In this document: one piece after another, positions 6,483 to 14,934 of the stretch | Layout of the letters: each line of letters begins with the position of its first letter | How positions within the stretch are numbered: position 1 is the first letter of the stretch | NCBI RefSeq assembly: GCF_004006015.1 | Contig: NZ_CP034766.1 | Location: forward strand, 3,505,001-3,569,000 | Reading direction: 5' to 3' | DNA: 64,000 bases | Source of the DNA: Rhodococcus sp. X156 | GTDB taxonomy: Bacteria; Actinomycetota; Actinomycetes; Mycobacteriales; Mycobacteriaceae | Notes under the pieces: generated by a model | What the model saw: only the letters and a program-made list of their open reading frames with translations | Databases searched by the model: none | What the model was told of the DNA's origin: nothing | Program-made: the position numbers and the translations under genes

Positions 6483-9302
6483 TCAGCCCCGGTCCAGCCG
6501 GGACGCGAGCAGCTGCGCGAGGTGCTGACCGGGCCGGTCGCTGAGGTCAGCCAGCTGGGTGCGGCAGGAGAACCCGTCGGCGAGCACGGTGGTGCTCGCG
6601 CCGGCCGCGCGCACGGCGGGCAAGAGCTGCTGCTCGGCGACGGCCACCGACACGTCGTAGTGCCCCTTCTCCATGCCGAAGTTGCCGGCCAGGCCGCAGC
6701 AGCCACCCAGGCGCTGCACCTGCGCACCGGCTCCGTGCAGCAGGGCCGCGTCGGCACCCCACCCCATCACCGCGTGGTGGTGGCAGTGCGGCTGCGCCAC
6801 CACCTGCTCCCCGGCCAGCGACGGCGGCTGCCAGCCCCGCTCGGTGAGCAGCTCGGCCAGGGTGCGGGTGGCGCCGGCGACCGCCGCCGCCGCCGGCGTG
6901 CCGAGCAGCTCGGCGGTCTCCGCGCGCAGCACCCCCGTGCAGGAGGGCTCCATGCCCACCACTGGCACGCCGGCCTGCACCGCCGGCGCCAGCCCGTCCA
7001 CGGTGCGTCCCAGGATCCGGCGCGCGGCGGTGAGCTGACCGGTGCTGATCCAGGTGAGCCCGCAGCACTGCTGGCGCGGGGTGAGCCGCGGCGCGTAGCC
7101 GGCGGCCTGCAGCACCGCCACCGTGGCCTGGCCGACCTCGGGGGCGAAGTAGTTGGTGAAGGTGTCCACGAACAGCACCACCGGGTCGCCGTCGGCGCTG
7201 CGCTGGCCGGCGGTGCGGGCGAACCAGGCGCGGAAGGTCTCCGGGCTGAACGGCGGCACGGCGCGGCGCGGGTCGGCACCGGCCGCCGACAGCGCCGCTC
7301 GACCGGCGCCGGGCAGGCGCAGCGCGGCGTTGACCACCCGTGGGGCGTGGCTGGCCAGGCGCGCCCACCGCGGCAGCCAGCCCAGCGAGTAGTGCGCCAC
7401 CGGGCGCAGGCGGCGCCGGTAGCTCTGGTGCAGCACCTCGGCCTTGTAGGCGGCCATGTCCACCCCGGTGGGGCAGTCGGAGGCGCAGCCCTTGCAGGAC
7501 AGGCAGAGATCGAGCGCGGAGTGCACCTCGGGGGCGCGCCAACCACCGGTCACCGCGGTGCCGTTGAGCATCTCCTGCAGCACCCGGGCCCGGCCGCGGG
7601 TGGAGTGCACCTCCTCGCGGGTGGCCAGGTAGGACGGGCACATCACCCCGCCGGTGGCGGTGTTGTCCGCCCGGCACTTGCCCACCCCGGTGCAGCGGTG
7701 CACCGCCTGGCTGAAGTCCCCGTCGTCGTGGGCGTAGGCCAGCGCGAGGTCTCGCCGGAGGGTGGGCGCAGACGGGACGCGCAGGTCGGCGTCCAGCGGC
7801 ACCGGGTCGACGAGGATCCCCGGGTTGAGCAGGTTGTCCGGGTCGAAGGCGTGCTTGACCTGGCTGAACAGCTGCAGCGCGGCGGGTGAGTACATCACCG
7901 GCAGCAGCTCGCTGCGGGCGCGGCCGTCGCCGTGCTCGCCGGAGAACGACCCGCCGTAGCCGGCCACCAGCGCGGCGGCGGCCTCCACGAACGCGCGGTA
8001 CACCGCCGTGCCGTCGGGGCGGTGCAGCGGCACGTCCACCCGCACGTGCAGGCAGCCGTCGCCGAAGTGTCCGTAGGGCAGGCCGCTCAGGCCCAGCTGC
8101 GTCATCAGCGCCTCGAAGTCGCGCAGGTAGTCACCCAGCCGCGCCGGGGGCACCGCGGCGTCCTCCCACCCGGCGTGCGCGGGCAGCCCGGCGGGGCTGC
8201 GGCCGGACAGGCCCGCGCCATCGGCCCGGATGCGCCACAGCTGGGCGGCCTGGGCTGGGTCGGTGACCACCCGGGCGTCCAGCGCCCCGCAGCTGCGGGC
8301 CACGGCGTGCGCGGTGTCCAGGGTGGCGCCCAGGGTCTCGCCCACCACCTCCACGAACAGCCACGCCCCGCCGGCCGGCAGCTCGGGCACCGCGAGCGGC
8401 CCGCGGCGCCGGCGCAGCACGTCCACGATGCGGGAGTCCATCCCCTCGCAGGCAGTGGGGGCGAAGGGCAGCACCGCGGGGACAGCGTCGCCGGCGGCAG
8501 CGATGTCGGGGTAGCCCAGCGCCACCAGCACCCGGTGGGCGGGCTCGGCGACCAGGCGCACCGTGGCCTCGGTGACGACGCCCAACGTGCCCTCGCTGCC
8601 CACCAGCAGCCGGGCCACGTCAAAGCCGTTCTCCGGCAGCAGGTGCTCCAGCGCGTAGCCGGAGACCTGTCGGGAGAAGGTGCCCAGCTCGGTGCGGATG
8701 GTGGCCAGCCCGCCAGCGGTGATCGCCTCCAGCGCGTCCAGGGTGGGCGAGGACGGTCGGGTGCCGGTGGCCAGGGTCAGCGCCTCGCCGGTGCCGGTGA
8801 GCACCCGCAGGCCGAGCACGTTGTCGGAGGTGCGGCCGTAGCCCAGGGCACGGGTACCGCAGGCGTTGTTGCCGATCATCCCGCCCAGGGTGCAGCGAGT
8901 GGAGCTGGACGGGTCGGGGCCGAAGCGCAGCCCGTGCGGCGCCACGACCCGCTGCAGCTCGGCCTGCACCACCCCGGGCTGCACCACCGCGGTGCGGGCC
9001 TCGGCGTCCACGTCGAGCACCGCGCCCAGGTGCCGGCTGAAGTCCAGCACCACCCCGGCGCCGACGGCGTTGCCCGCGATCGACGTCCCCGCCCCACGGG
9101 CGGTCAGCGGCACCCCCGACTCGCGGCACACCGCCAGCACCGCCGCCACCTCCTCGACGTGCCGGGGCCGCACCACCAGCAGGGGCGGCACCCGGTACAG
9201 CGAGGCGTCCGAGGAGTAGGCGGCGCGGGTGGTGCCGTCGTCGAGCACGTCGGAGACGCCGGCACCGCGCAGCGCGGCGGCCAGGGCGGCGGCGTCAGTC
9301 AT
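6483..9302 (-). CDS. FAD-linked oxidase with Fe-S C-terminal half (YdiJ/D-2-hydroxyacid dehydrogenase type)
   Basis: 939 residues with four parts in order: FAD_binding_4 (about 35-215, with GAGTSIAGNAVG), FAD-oxidase C domain (about 250-490, HGDGRARSELLP), a [4Fe-4S] ferredoxin-like section (two Cys clusters around 540-640, including LCLSCKGCASDCPTG) and a CCG-type heterodisulfide-reductase-like domain (CCGLAGNFG near 870). This fused layout is that of E. coli YdiJ (D-2-hydroxyglutarate dehydrogenase) and of related D-lactate dehydrogenases; electrons would leave FAD through the clusters to a carrier. The start at 9302 lies 9 bases after the stop of the fgd gene, so the two form an operon. 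No good Shine-Dalgarno is visible, consistent with coupled translation. Confidence 0.88.
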   Translation of the reverse strand: MTDAAALAAALRGAGVSDVLDDGTTRAAYSSDASLYRVPPLLVVRPRHVEEVAAVLAVCRESGVPLTARGAGTSIAGNAVGAGVVLDFSRHLGAVLDVDAEARTAVVQPGVVQAELQRVVAPHGLRFGPDPSSSTRCTLGGMIGNNACGTRALGYGRTSDNVLGLRVLTGTGEALTLATGTRPSSPTLDALEAITAGGLATIRTELGTFSRQVSGYALEHLLPENGFDVARLLVGSEGTLGVVTEATVRLVAEPAHRVLVALGYPDIAAAGDAVPAVLPFAPTACEGMDSRIVDVLRRRRGPLAVPELPAGGAWLFVEVVGETLGATLDTAHAVARSCGALDARVVTDPAQAAQLWRIRADGAGLSGRSPAGLPAHAGWEDAAVPPARLGDYLRDFEALMTQLGLSGLPYGHFGDGCLHVRVDVPLHRPDGTAVYRAFVEAAAALVAGYGGSFSGEHGDGRARSELLPVMYSPAALQLFSQVKHAFDPDNLLNPGILVDPVPLDADLRVPSAPTLRRDLALAYAHDDGDFSQAVHRCTGVGKCRADNTATGGVMCPSYLATREEVHSTRGRARVLQEMLNGTAVTGGWRAPEVHSALDLCLSCKGCASDCPTGVDMAAYKAEVLHQSYRRRLRPVAHYSLGWLPRWARLASHAPRVVNAALRLPGAGRAALSAAGADPRRAVPPFSPETFRAWFARTAGQRSADGDPVVLFVDTFTNYFAPEVGQATVAVLQAAGYAPRLTPRQQCCGLTWISTGQLTAARRILGRTVDGLAPAVQAGVPVVGMEPSCTGVLRAETAELLGTPAAAAVAGATRTLAELLTERGWQPPSLAGEQVVAQPHCHHHAVMGWGADAALLHGAGAQVQRLGGCCGLAGNFGMEKGHYDVSVAVAEQQLLPAVRAAGASTTVLADGFSCRTQLADLSDRPGQHLAQLLASRLDRG

Positions 9303-9311
9303 CTGGCTGGG

Positions 9312-10325
9312 TCAGGCGAGCTGGCGCAGCCGCGGCTCCAGGTCGGCCTTGAACAGGTCGAGGAAGCGGCGCTGGTCGTGGCCGGGGGCGTGGAAGACCA
9401 GGTGGTTGAGCCCGGCGTCGACGTAGGGCTTGACCTTGGCCACCGCCTCGTCGGGGTCCGACGCCACGATCCAGCGCTTGGCCACCTGTTCGATGGGCAG
9501 CTCGTCGGCCGCGCGCTCCATCTCGATGGGGTCCTCGATGGAGTGCTTCTGCTCGGGGGTGAGCGACAGCGGGGCCCAGAAGCGGGTGTTCTCCAGCGCC
9601 AGGTCCGGGTCGGTGTCGTAGGAGATCTTGATCTCGATCATCTTGTCGATATCGGCGACGTCGCGCTCGACCTTGGCCGCGCCCTCGGCGACGGCGGGCA
9701 GCAGCTTGTCGGTGTAGAGCTCCATGCCCTTGCCCGAGGTGCAGATGAAGCCGTCGCCGGCGCGGCCGGCGTAGCGGGCGACTACGGGTCCGCCGGCGGC
9801 GACGTACACCGGGACACCGCCCTCGGGGACGTCGTAGATGGAGGCGCCGCGGGTGCGGTAGTACTCGCCGTCGAAGTCGACGCGGTCGCCCAGCCACAGC
9901 TCACGCATGAGGGTGACGGACTCGCGCAGGCGGGCGAAGCGCTCCTTGAACTCCGGCCACTCGCCCTGGTAGCCGGTGGCGATCTCGTTGAGCGCCTCGC
10001 CGGTGCCCACACCGAGGAAGACGCGGTCGGGGTACAGGCAGGCCATGGTGGCGAACATCTGCGCGACCACGGCGGGGTTGTAGCGGAACGTCGGAGTCAT
10101 CACCGAGGTGCCCAGCTGCAGGCGCTCGGTGCGCTCGCCGACGGCGGTCATCCAGGCGATGGAGAACGGTGCGTGCCCGCCCTCGTGGCGCCACGGCTGG
10201 AAGTGGTCACTGACCGTGGCAGAGTCCATGCCGGCGGCCTCGGCCAGCACGCCCAGCTCCACCAGCTCGCGGGGGCCGAACTGCTCGGCCGACGCCTTGT
10301 ACCCGAGCTTCAGTGGTCGTGACAT
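9312..10325 (-). CDS. fgd: F420-dependent glucose-6-phosphate dehydrogenase
   Basis: 337 residues, one more than mycobacterial FGD1, which it follows closely from [19 protein letters not shown] to the end. The active-site block SDHFQPW carries the His and Trp (41 and 45 here, 40 and 44 in the tuberculosis enzyme). [27 protein letters not shown] and [10 protein letters not shown] form the F420 and phosphate pockets. It oxidises glucose-6-phosphate and supplies reduced F420 for F420H2-dependent reductases in the cytoplasm. The ATG at 10325 has GGAG about 8 bases upstream. It is the first gene of a pair with the YdiJ-like dehydrogenase 9 bases downstream. Its presence implies F420 biosynthesis elsewhere in the genome. 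Confidence 0.95.
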   Translation of the reverse strand: MSRPLKLGYKASAEQFGPRELVELGVLAEAAGMDSATVSDHFQPWRHEGGHAPFSIAWMTAVGERTERLQLGTSVMTPTFRYNPAVVAQMFATMACLYPDRVFLGVGTGEALNEIATGYQGEWPEFKERFARLRESVTLMRELWLGDRVDFDGEYYRTRGASIYDVPEGGVPVYVAAGGPVVARYAGRAGDGFICTSGKGMELYTDKLLPAVAEGAAKVERDVADIDKMIEIKISYDTDPDLALENTRFWAPLSLTPEQKHSIEDPIEMERAADELPIEQVAKRWIVASDPDEAVAKVKPYVDAGLNHLVFHAPGHDQRRFLDLFKADLEPRLRQLA

Positions 10326-10470
10326 CAGCAGCACTCCGATCGACGTGGGCTCGCGGTGTCCGAACCGTTGTACCGCTAGTTGACCACTTCCGGCGGGCAG
10401 GGGCGGTGGCGGGCATCCCGCTGGCCGGGCTGAGGCAGGTGGCTCTCCCGCTCCTCTGGGGGCATTGAGG

Positions 10471-10504
10471 GCCCTTGTCGCCCTCAGGGACGCCGGACAA
10501 GGGC
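10471..10504. other. inverted repeat in the fgd-HNH intergenic region
   Basis: GCCCTTGTC at 10471-10479 pairs exactly with GACAAGGGC at 10496-10504 around a 16-base loop, and GGGCCCCC follows shortly. It lies in the 268-base region between the divergent fgd (start 10325) and HNH (start 10594) genes. No coding sequence is seen in this region; a regulatory site or a transcriptional barrier is possible. Confidence 0.5.
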
Positions 10505-10593
10505 TTAGGGCCCCCGATGCCCACCAGTGCTCGTCGAGCATGGCAGTGGAGCACCTTCACCACGGCTGGGGTTCAGCTGGTTAGCTCCGTTGC

Positions 10594-11513
10594 GTGACAG
10601 AGGTATTCGACGACGCGCGGCTTCGGCTCGAGGCCATGGCGTGGCTGGCCGTCAGAACTCACGACGGGCTGAACCCCATCTCCTCCGCCGAGCTGCGTGA
10701 CTTCACCTTTGACGGCGAGCCCTTTCGGCTGATGGACAACCAGCGCGGCATCCGCAAGCCCCGCCAGCTCACCTCCGCCCTGTCCATCCGGACCGTCTAT
10801 CGCCCCGAAGGGGTCACCCGGCCGTACGAGGACGCGACCGGTGCTGACGGCCACCTGCGCTACAAGTGGCGTGGCAACGACCCCGACCACGCCGAGAACC
10901 GTGCGCTGCGGGAAGCCATGAAGCAGGAGGCGCCACTGATCTGGTTCTTCGGCGTGGTCCGGCGCTCTACCAGCCGGTCTATCCCGTGTACCTGATTGGC
11001 GAGGAGGTCGACCACCAGCAGTTCGCCATCGCCACCGAGGCCGGCCACGCGCTGCGACCAGACTCTCCAGTGGAAACCGCCGCCGATGCGTTGCTGCGCC
11101 GGTACGCGGTGGCCGAGACCAAGCGACGGCTGCACCAGCCGGTGTTCCGCGCCACCGTCATGCGGGCCTACGAGACCCGGTGCGCGGTGTGCGCGCTGCG
11201 CCACGGTGAGCTGCTCGATGCCGCCCACATCGTCCCGGACGTCGAGGAGCAGGGTCTTCCGGTCGTCACCAACGGCCTGGCGCTGTGCAAGATCCACCAC
11301 GCCGCGTACGACACGCAGATTCTCGGCATCCGTCCGGACAACGTGGTCGAGATCCGCACCGACCTGCTCGACGAGGTGGACGGCCCCATGCTGCGCCACG
11401 GGCTGGTGGAGCGGCACGGTCAACCGCTCATGGCGGTGCCCACCAAGCGATCCGAGCAACCCAGCCAGAAGCTGCTGGCGATCCGCTACGAGCGGTTCCG
11501 CGCCGCGGTCTGA
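10594..11513 (+). pseudogene. HNH endonuclease gene split by a one-base frameshift
   Basis: The reading frame from GTG 10594 gives an N-terminal part ending LIWFFGV, then loses the family sequence; a second frame picks up at GPALYQPVYPVYL and continues to 11513. One missing G in the GTGGTCC at 10955-10960 would restore a single protein of about 306 residues. The C-terminal half carries an HNH_2 domain: CAVC, then DAAHIVPD, then NGLALCKIHH. Such proteins resemble modification-dependent or type II HNH restriction nucleases with an upstream binding domain. Both halves are otherwise intact, with no other stops, so the lesion is recent or an assembly/sequencing error in a G run. It is isolated from the main defence island. 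Confidence 0.8.
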
Positions 11514-11521
11514 CGGCGTGG

Positions 11522-12283
11522 TTACCGGGTGGTCACCGCGTCGCCGAGGTGCACCGTGCCGGGCTGCAGGACGGTGGCGTACATGCCCAGCAGCAGCCCC
11601 TCGCGGTGGCTCTGCAGCGCGTCGAGGGTGTTGAAGTCGCGGCTGCCGTCAGCGGGGTTCTGCTTGGTCACCACGCAGCGGGGCACCCGGTCTCCCACCG
11701 ACAGCACCACCTCGCCGATGCGCACCTGCCCGCCGGCCCAGCCCTCCTCCTCGTACGGGGCCAGCCCGTCCAGCTCCAGCAGCATCCGGAAGCGGTCGGC
11801 CCACTGCTTCGCCGGGGCGGCCACGTCCGCCCGCAGCTGATCCATGCTGGCGTTGCCGATCACCGTCACCGGGTGCACGTCCACCCCCGCGCCGGGCTGG
11901 TCCACCCGCACCAGGCGCAGCTCCTTGCCGACGGCCTCGCTGATCGCCTTCGCGAACGGCCCACCCACCACCGTGCCGGCCACCGGGCGGCCGTAGAAGC
12001 CGGTCTGCACCCGCTCCGCGGTCAGCTGCACCGGCTCGGCGAGCACGGTGCCGTCGGGCAGCCGCGTGCTGAGCACCGGGCTGTCCGGCCCGTCGTCCTG
12101 CACCTCGCAGTGCACGGTGGCCAGCGGTCCGCACTGCTTGCCGTTGACCAGCCGGCCCTCGGGGTCGATGAAGTGGAACAGCCGGTTGTGGCGACAACCG
12201 TGCTCGTCCAGCTGCACCGAGTCGGGGTGCTGCAGCGCGGTGCCCTTCACCGGCGTCACCGAGATCCGGGTGACCGCGGCCAT
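11522..12283 (-). CDS. MOSC domain-containing protein (first paralogue)
   Basis: 253 residues. The N-terminal beta-barrel ISVTPVKGTAL is followed by a MOSC domain ending GEVVLSVGDRVPRCVVTKQNP, whose conserved Cys (about 213) is where MOSC proteins bind or transfer sulfur, as in molybdenum-cofactor sulfurases and the mARC/YcbX/YiiM groups. The ATG at 12283 overlaps the TGA of the upstream MOSC gene (TGATG), so translation is coupled. Two MOSC paralogues in one operon suggest related but separate sulfur or moco tasks. Detoxification of N-hydroxylated bases is one known YcbX-type activity. The electron partner is not in the window. Confidence 0.85.
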   Translation of the reverse strand: MAAVTRISVTPVKGTALQHPDSVQLDEHGCRHNRLFHFIDPEGRLVNGKQCGPLATVHCEVQDDGPDSPVLSTRLPDGTVLAEPVQLTAERVQTGFYGRPVAGTVVGGPFAKAISEAVGKELRLVRVDQPGAGVDVHPVTVIGNASMDQLRADVAAPAKQWADRFRMLLELDGLAPYEEEGWAGGQVRIGEVVLSVGDRVPRCVVTKQNPADGSRDFNTLDALQSHREGLLLGMYATVLQPGTVHLGDAVTTR

Positions 12284-13167
12284 CAGAGCACCACCTCGTC
12301 GCCCACCCGGACCACGCCGCCCTGCTCCACGCCGGCGTACACCCCCGCGCAGGCCCACACCCCCAGGCCGGGGATCTCCTTGCGGTGGTGCTTGGCGATG
12401 GTGCGCAGCGTGGCCGGGTCGGCCGGCAGGTCGTGCTGCGCGAGGGTGGTCATCACGCAGCGCATGGTCAGCATGGTGACGCCGATGCGGGCGCGCTCGC
12501 CGATCGCGACGGTCTGCCCCACCCAGCCGTCCTCGACGAAGCCTGGCGCACCTCCGTCGAGCACCAGGTTGGGCCGGTACCGCCGCACGTCGAAGTCGGC
12601 CTCGGGGTTGAGCTCGGCAAGCCGCTGCAGCGTGGCGGTGCTGAGCACGTGCAGCAGGGCCAGGTCGTAGAAGGTGCCCGGCGCCAGCATCCCCAGCGGC
12701 ATCGTGCTGACCGTCTCCCCCGTGGGCTCGGTGCCCGAGGCGGTCGAGGCGATCACCTCCGGCGGCGCCAGGCCGTCGATGTCCGGCCACACCTCCTCGA
12801 AGCGCGCGTCGCCCGGGTGCTCGCACACCAGCCGCACCGGTCGGCCCACCGCCGCCGACAGCGCCTCGTCCACGCCGGGGTCGTCGCTGCGCAGCACGCT
12901 GCCGTCGGCGAAGGTGATCTCCACCGGCGGCGGCACCTCGCCGGAGTGCGGCTCGGCCACGAAGCGCGCCCGCATCTGCAGCAGCGCGGCCCACTTGCGG
13001 GGGTTCTTGCCGCTGGCCACGGTGCCGTCCTCGGTGTCGAGCAGGGCGTAGGCACGATCGCCCACCACTCCGCGGTCACCGATGACGCAGCTGTCGAGGT
13101 CTTCCCCGAGCATCGACTTCACCGGGAAGCGGTGCAGCGAGGCAACGGTCGTCGTGGGGGTGCTCAT
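12283..13167 (-). CDS. MOSC domain-containing protein with N-terminal beta-barrel (second paralogue)
   Basis: 294 residues. It begins VASLHRFPVKSMLGEDL, the MOSC N-terminal barrel motif, and has DVRRYRPNLVLD followed by MRCVMTTLAQHDLP, with the conserved MOSC Cys near 228. ATG 13167 has AAGGAG about 8 bases upstream, making it the first gene of the pair. Downstream coupling to the other paralogue is through TGATG. The protein differs enough from its neighbour (extra insertion around 60-130) to be an old duplication. Role inferred: molybdenum-cofactor-linked sulfur chemistry or N-reduction in the cytoplasm. Confidence 0.85.
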   Translation of the reverse strand: MSTPTTTVASLHRFPVKSMLGEDLDSCVIGDRGVVGDRAYALLDTEDGTVASGKNPRKWAALLQMRARFVAEPHSGEVPPPVEITFADGSVLRSDDPGVDEALSAAVGRPVRLVCEHPGDARFEEVWPDIDGLAPPEVIASTASGTEPTGETVSTMPLGMLAPGTFYDLALLHVLSTATLQRLAELNPEADFDVRRYRPNLVLDGGAPGFVEDGWVGQTVAIGERARIGVTMLTMRCVMTTLAQHDLPADPATLRTIAKHHRKEIPGLGVWACAGVYAGVEQGGVVRVGDEVVL

Positions 13168-13282
13168 CAGGCTTCTCCTTGCGCGGCGCAGTCACCTCCC
13201 ACCTTGACACGCCACCCCGACGAACACGCGCTTCTCGTGACTCTCCGTAGCGATTTCGCGTGTCGCTCCTGCTTTTCGGACG

Positions 13283-14878
13283 CTACGGGGCCGACACCGT
13301 CGCCTTGGCCCACCGGTAGTCGGCCTTGCCGCTGGGCGAGCGGGGGATCTGCGGCACCACCACGATGGACCGCGGGATCTTGTACCCGGCCACCAGCGTT
13401 CGGCAGTGCTCGACGAGCTGGTCCAGGTCGGTGTCCTCGGCGCCCTCGCGCAGCTGCACCACGGCAGCCACCCGCTCGCCGAACCGCTCGTCGGGTGCAC
13501 CGGCGACCAGCGCATCCATCACCGCGGGGTGGTTCTTCAGCGCCTCCTCCACCTCCTCAGGAAACACCTTCTCCCCACCGGTGTTGATGCAGCCCGACCC
13601 ACGGCCCAGCAGCACGATGGTGCCGTCGGCCTCCATCCGGCCCATGTCGCCCATGACGGCCATCCGCACGCCGTCGACCACGGGGAAGGTGTCCGCGGTC
13701 TTCTGCGGATCGTTGTAGTAGGCGACGGGCACGTGCCCGGTGCGGGCGATCCGGCCGATGGTGTCCGTGCCCGGCTCGATGGGCTTGAGGTCGTCGTCCA
13801 GCAGCAGCATGTTGTCGTTGCGCCGGATGCGCATGGTGCCGTCGTCGCCGATCTCCACCGTGCCGTGGCTGCCGGTCTCGGACGCCCCGAACGCGTCGCG
13901 GACCACCAGTCCGGGCACCAGCTGGGCGAGCTGGTCCTTGGTGGTGCGGGAGAACAGCGCACCACCGGACCCGAACGCGCGCAGCGAGCTGAGGTCGAAC
14001 TGGCCGGGGTGGGCGGCGATGGCGTCGGCGATGGGCCGAGCGATGGCGTCGCCCACCACGGTCACCACCACCACGTTCTCCCGCTCGATCAGCCGCAGCG
14101 CCTCCACCGGGTCGAAGCTGGTCATGAGCACGCGGGGTGCGGCCATCAGGAAGCCGGTGAGCACCGAGTACACCGCCGCGCCGTGCATCAGCGGCGGCGT
14201 CAGCAGCGCCACCCGCGGGTGGGTGTTGGCCACCGCAGCGGCCACCACCTGCTCCACGGTGTCGTGCGGGACTCCGTCGATGTTCGCCCCGGACAGCGCC
14301 GCGTAGTAGAAGTCCTTGTGCGGCCACACCACGCCCTTGGGCATGCCGGTGGTGCCACCGGTGTAGATGATGAAGTGGTCGTCCTCGCTGCGGGGGGCGA
14401 AGTCGCGGGCGTCGGACTGCGCCGCCACGCTCGAGGCGTAGTCGTCCACCCGCACGGCGCCCCAGGTGGTGTCCGCGGCCTCGTCGCCGACCACCACCAC
14501 CGTCTCCACCGTGGGGCACTCCGGCAGCGCGCTGGCCACCGTGGCGGTGAACTCGCCCTGCACCACCAGCACCTTGGTGTCGGAGTTGTTGTAGAGGTAC
14601 ACCAGCTCGGCGTCGGTGTAGCGGAAGTTCACGTTGATGGCCACGGCGCGGATCTTCAGGCAGGCCAGCAGCGTCTCGACGTACTCGATGCTGTTGCGCA
14701 TGTGGATGGCCACGTGGTCGCCGGGCTGCACGCCCACCGACTGCAGGTAGTGCGCCAGCTTGTTGGCCCGCAGCTCCAGCTCGCGGTAGGTCAGCCGGTC
14801 GTCACCGCAGATCACCGGGACCCGGTCGGGGATGGCGTCGGTGACGGCTTCGAGCAGGTCGGCGAGGTTGAGCGACAT
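13283..14878 (-). CDS. fatty-acid/steroid side-chain acyl-CoA synthetase, FadD19-like
   Basis: 531 residues of the ANL adenylate-forming superfamily. The AMP/phosphate loop is YTGGTTGMPKGVVWPHKD (about 185-202); other motifs are GASETGS (about 339), the hinge RGSGCINTGGEKVFPEEVE (about 431) and the catalytic Lys in RSPSGKADYRW at the end. The TGGTTGMPKGV plus N-terminal NLADLLEAVTDAIPDRV most resembles mycobacterial FadD19, which loads CoA onto sterol side chains, so a steroid or branched-chain substrate is plausible. ATG 14878 has GGAAGG 8 bases upstream, which rejects a 19-residue longer reading. A P450 of sterol-oxidising type lies about 31 kb away; no other sterol genes are adjacent. Confidence 0.88.
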   Translation of the reverse strand: MSLNLADLLEAVTDAIPDRVPVICGDDRLTYRELELRANKLAHYLQSVGVQPGDHVAIHMRNSIEYVETLLACLKIRAVAINVNFRYTDAELVYLYNNSDTKVLVVQGEFTATVASALPECPTVETVVVVGDEAADTTWGAVRVDDYASSVAAQSDARDFAPRSEDDHFIIYTGGTTGMPKGVVWPHKDFYYAALSGANIDGVPHDTVEQVVAAAVANTHPRVALLTPPLMHGAAVYSVLTGFLMAAPRVLMTSFDPVEALRLIERENVVVVTVVGDAIARPIADAIAAHPGQFDLSSLRAFGSGGALFSRTTKDQLAQLVPGLVVRDAFGASETGSHGTVEIGDDGTMRIRRNDNMLLLDDDLKPIEPGTDTIGRIARTGHVPVAYYNDPQKTADTFPVVDGVRMAVMGDMGRMEADGTIVLLGRGSGCINTGGEKVFPEEVEEALKNHPAVMDALVAGAPDERFGERVAAVVQLREGAEDTDLDQLVEHCRTLVAGYKIPRSIVVVPQIPRSPSGKADYRWAKATVSAP

Positions 14879-14934
14879 GGACGAACCTTCCGGAAGGGGT
14901 GAGCGGAGCTCGGGGGGAGCGCAGGGGCGCAGCA

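Noticed and set aside
7932-10322. A 796-codon plus-strand frame across the flavin dehydrogenase and fgd genes
   Set aside because: It lies opposite two clear genes with catalytic motifs and has no family resemblance.
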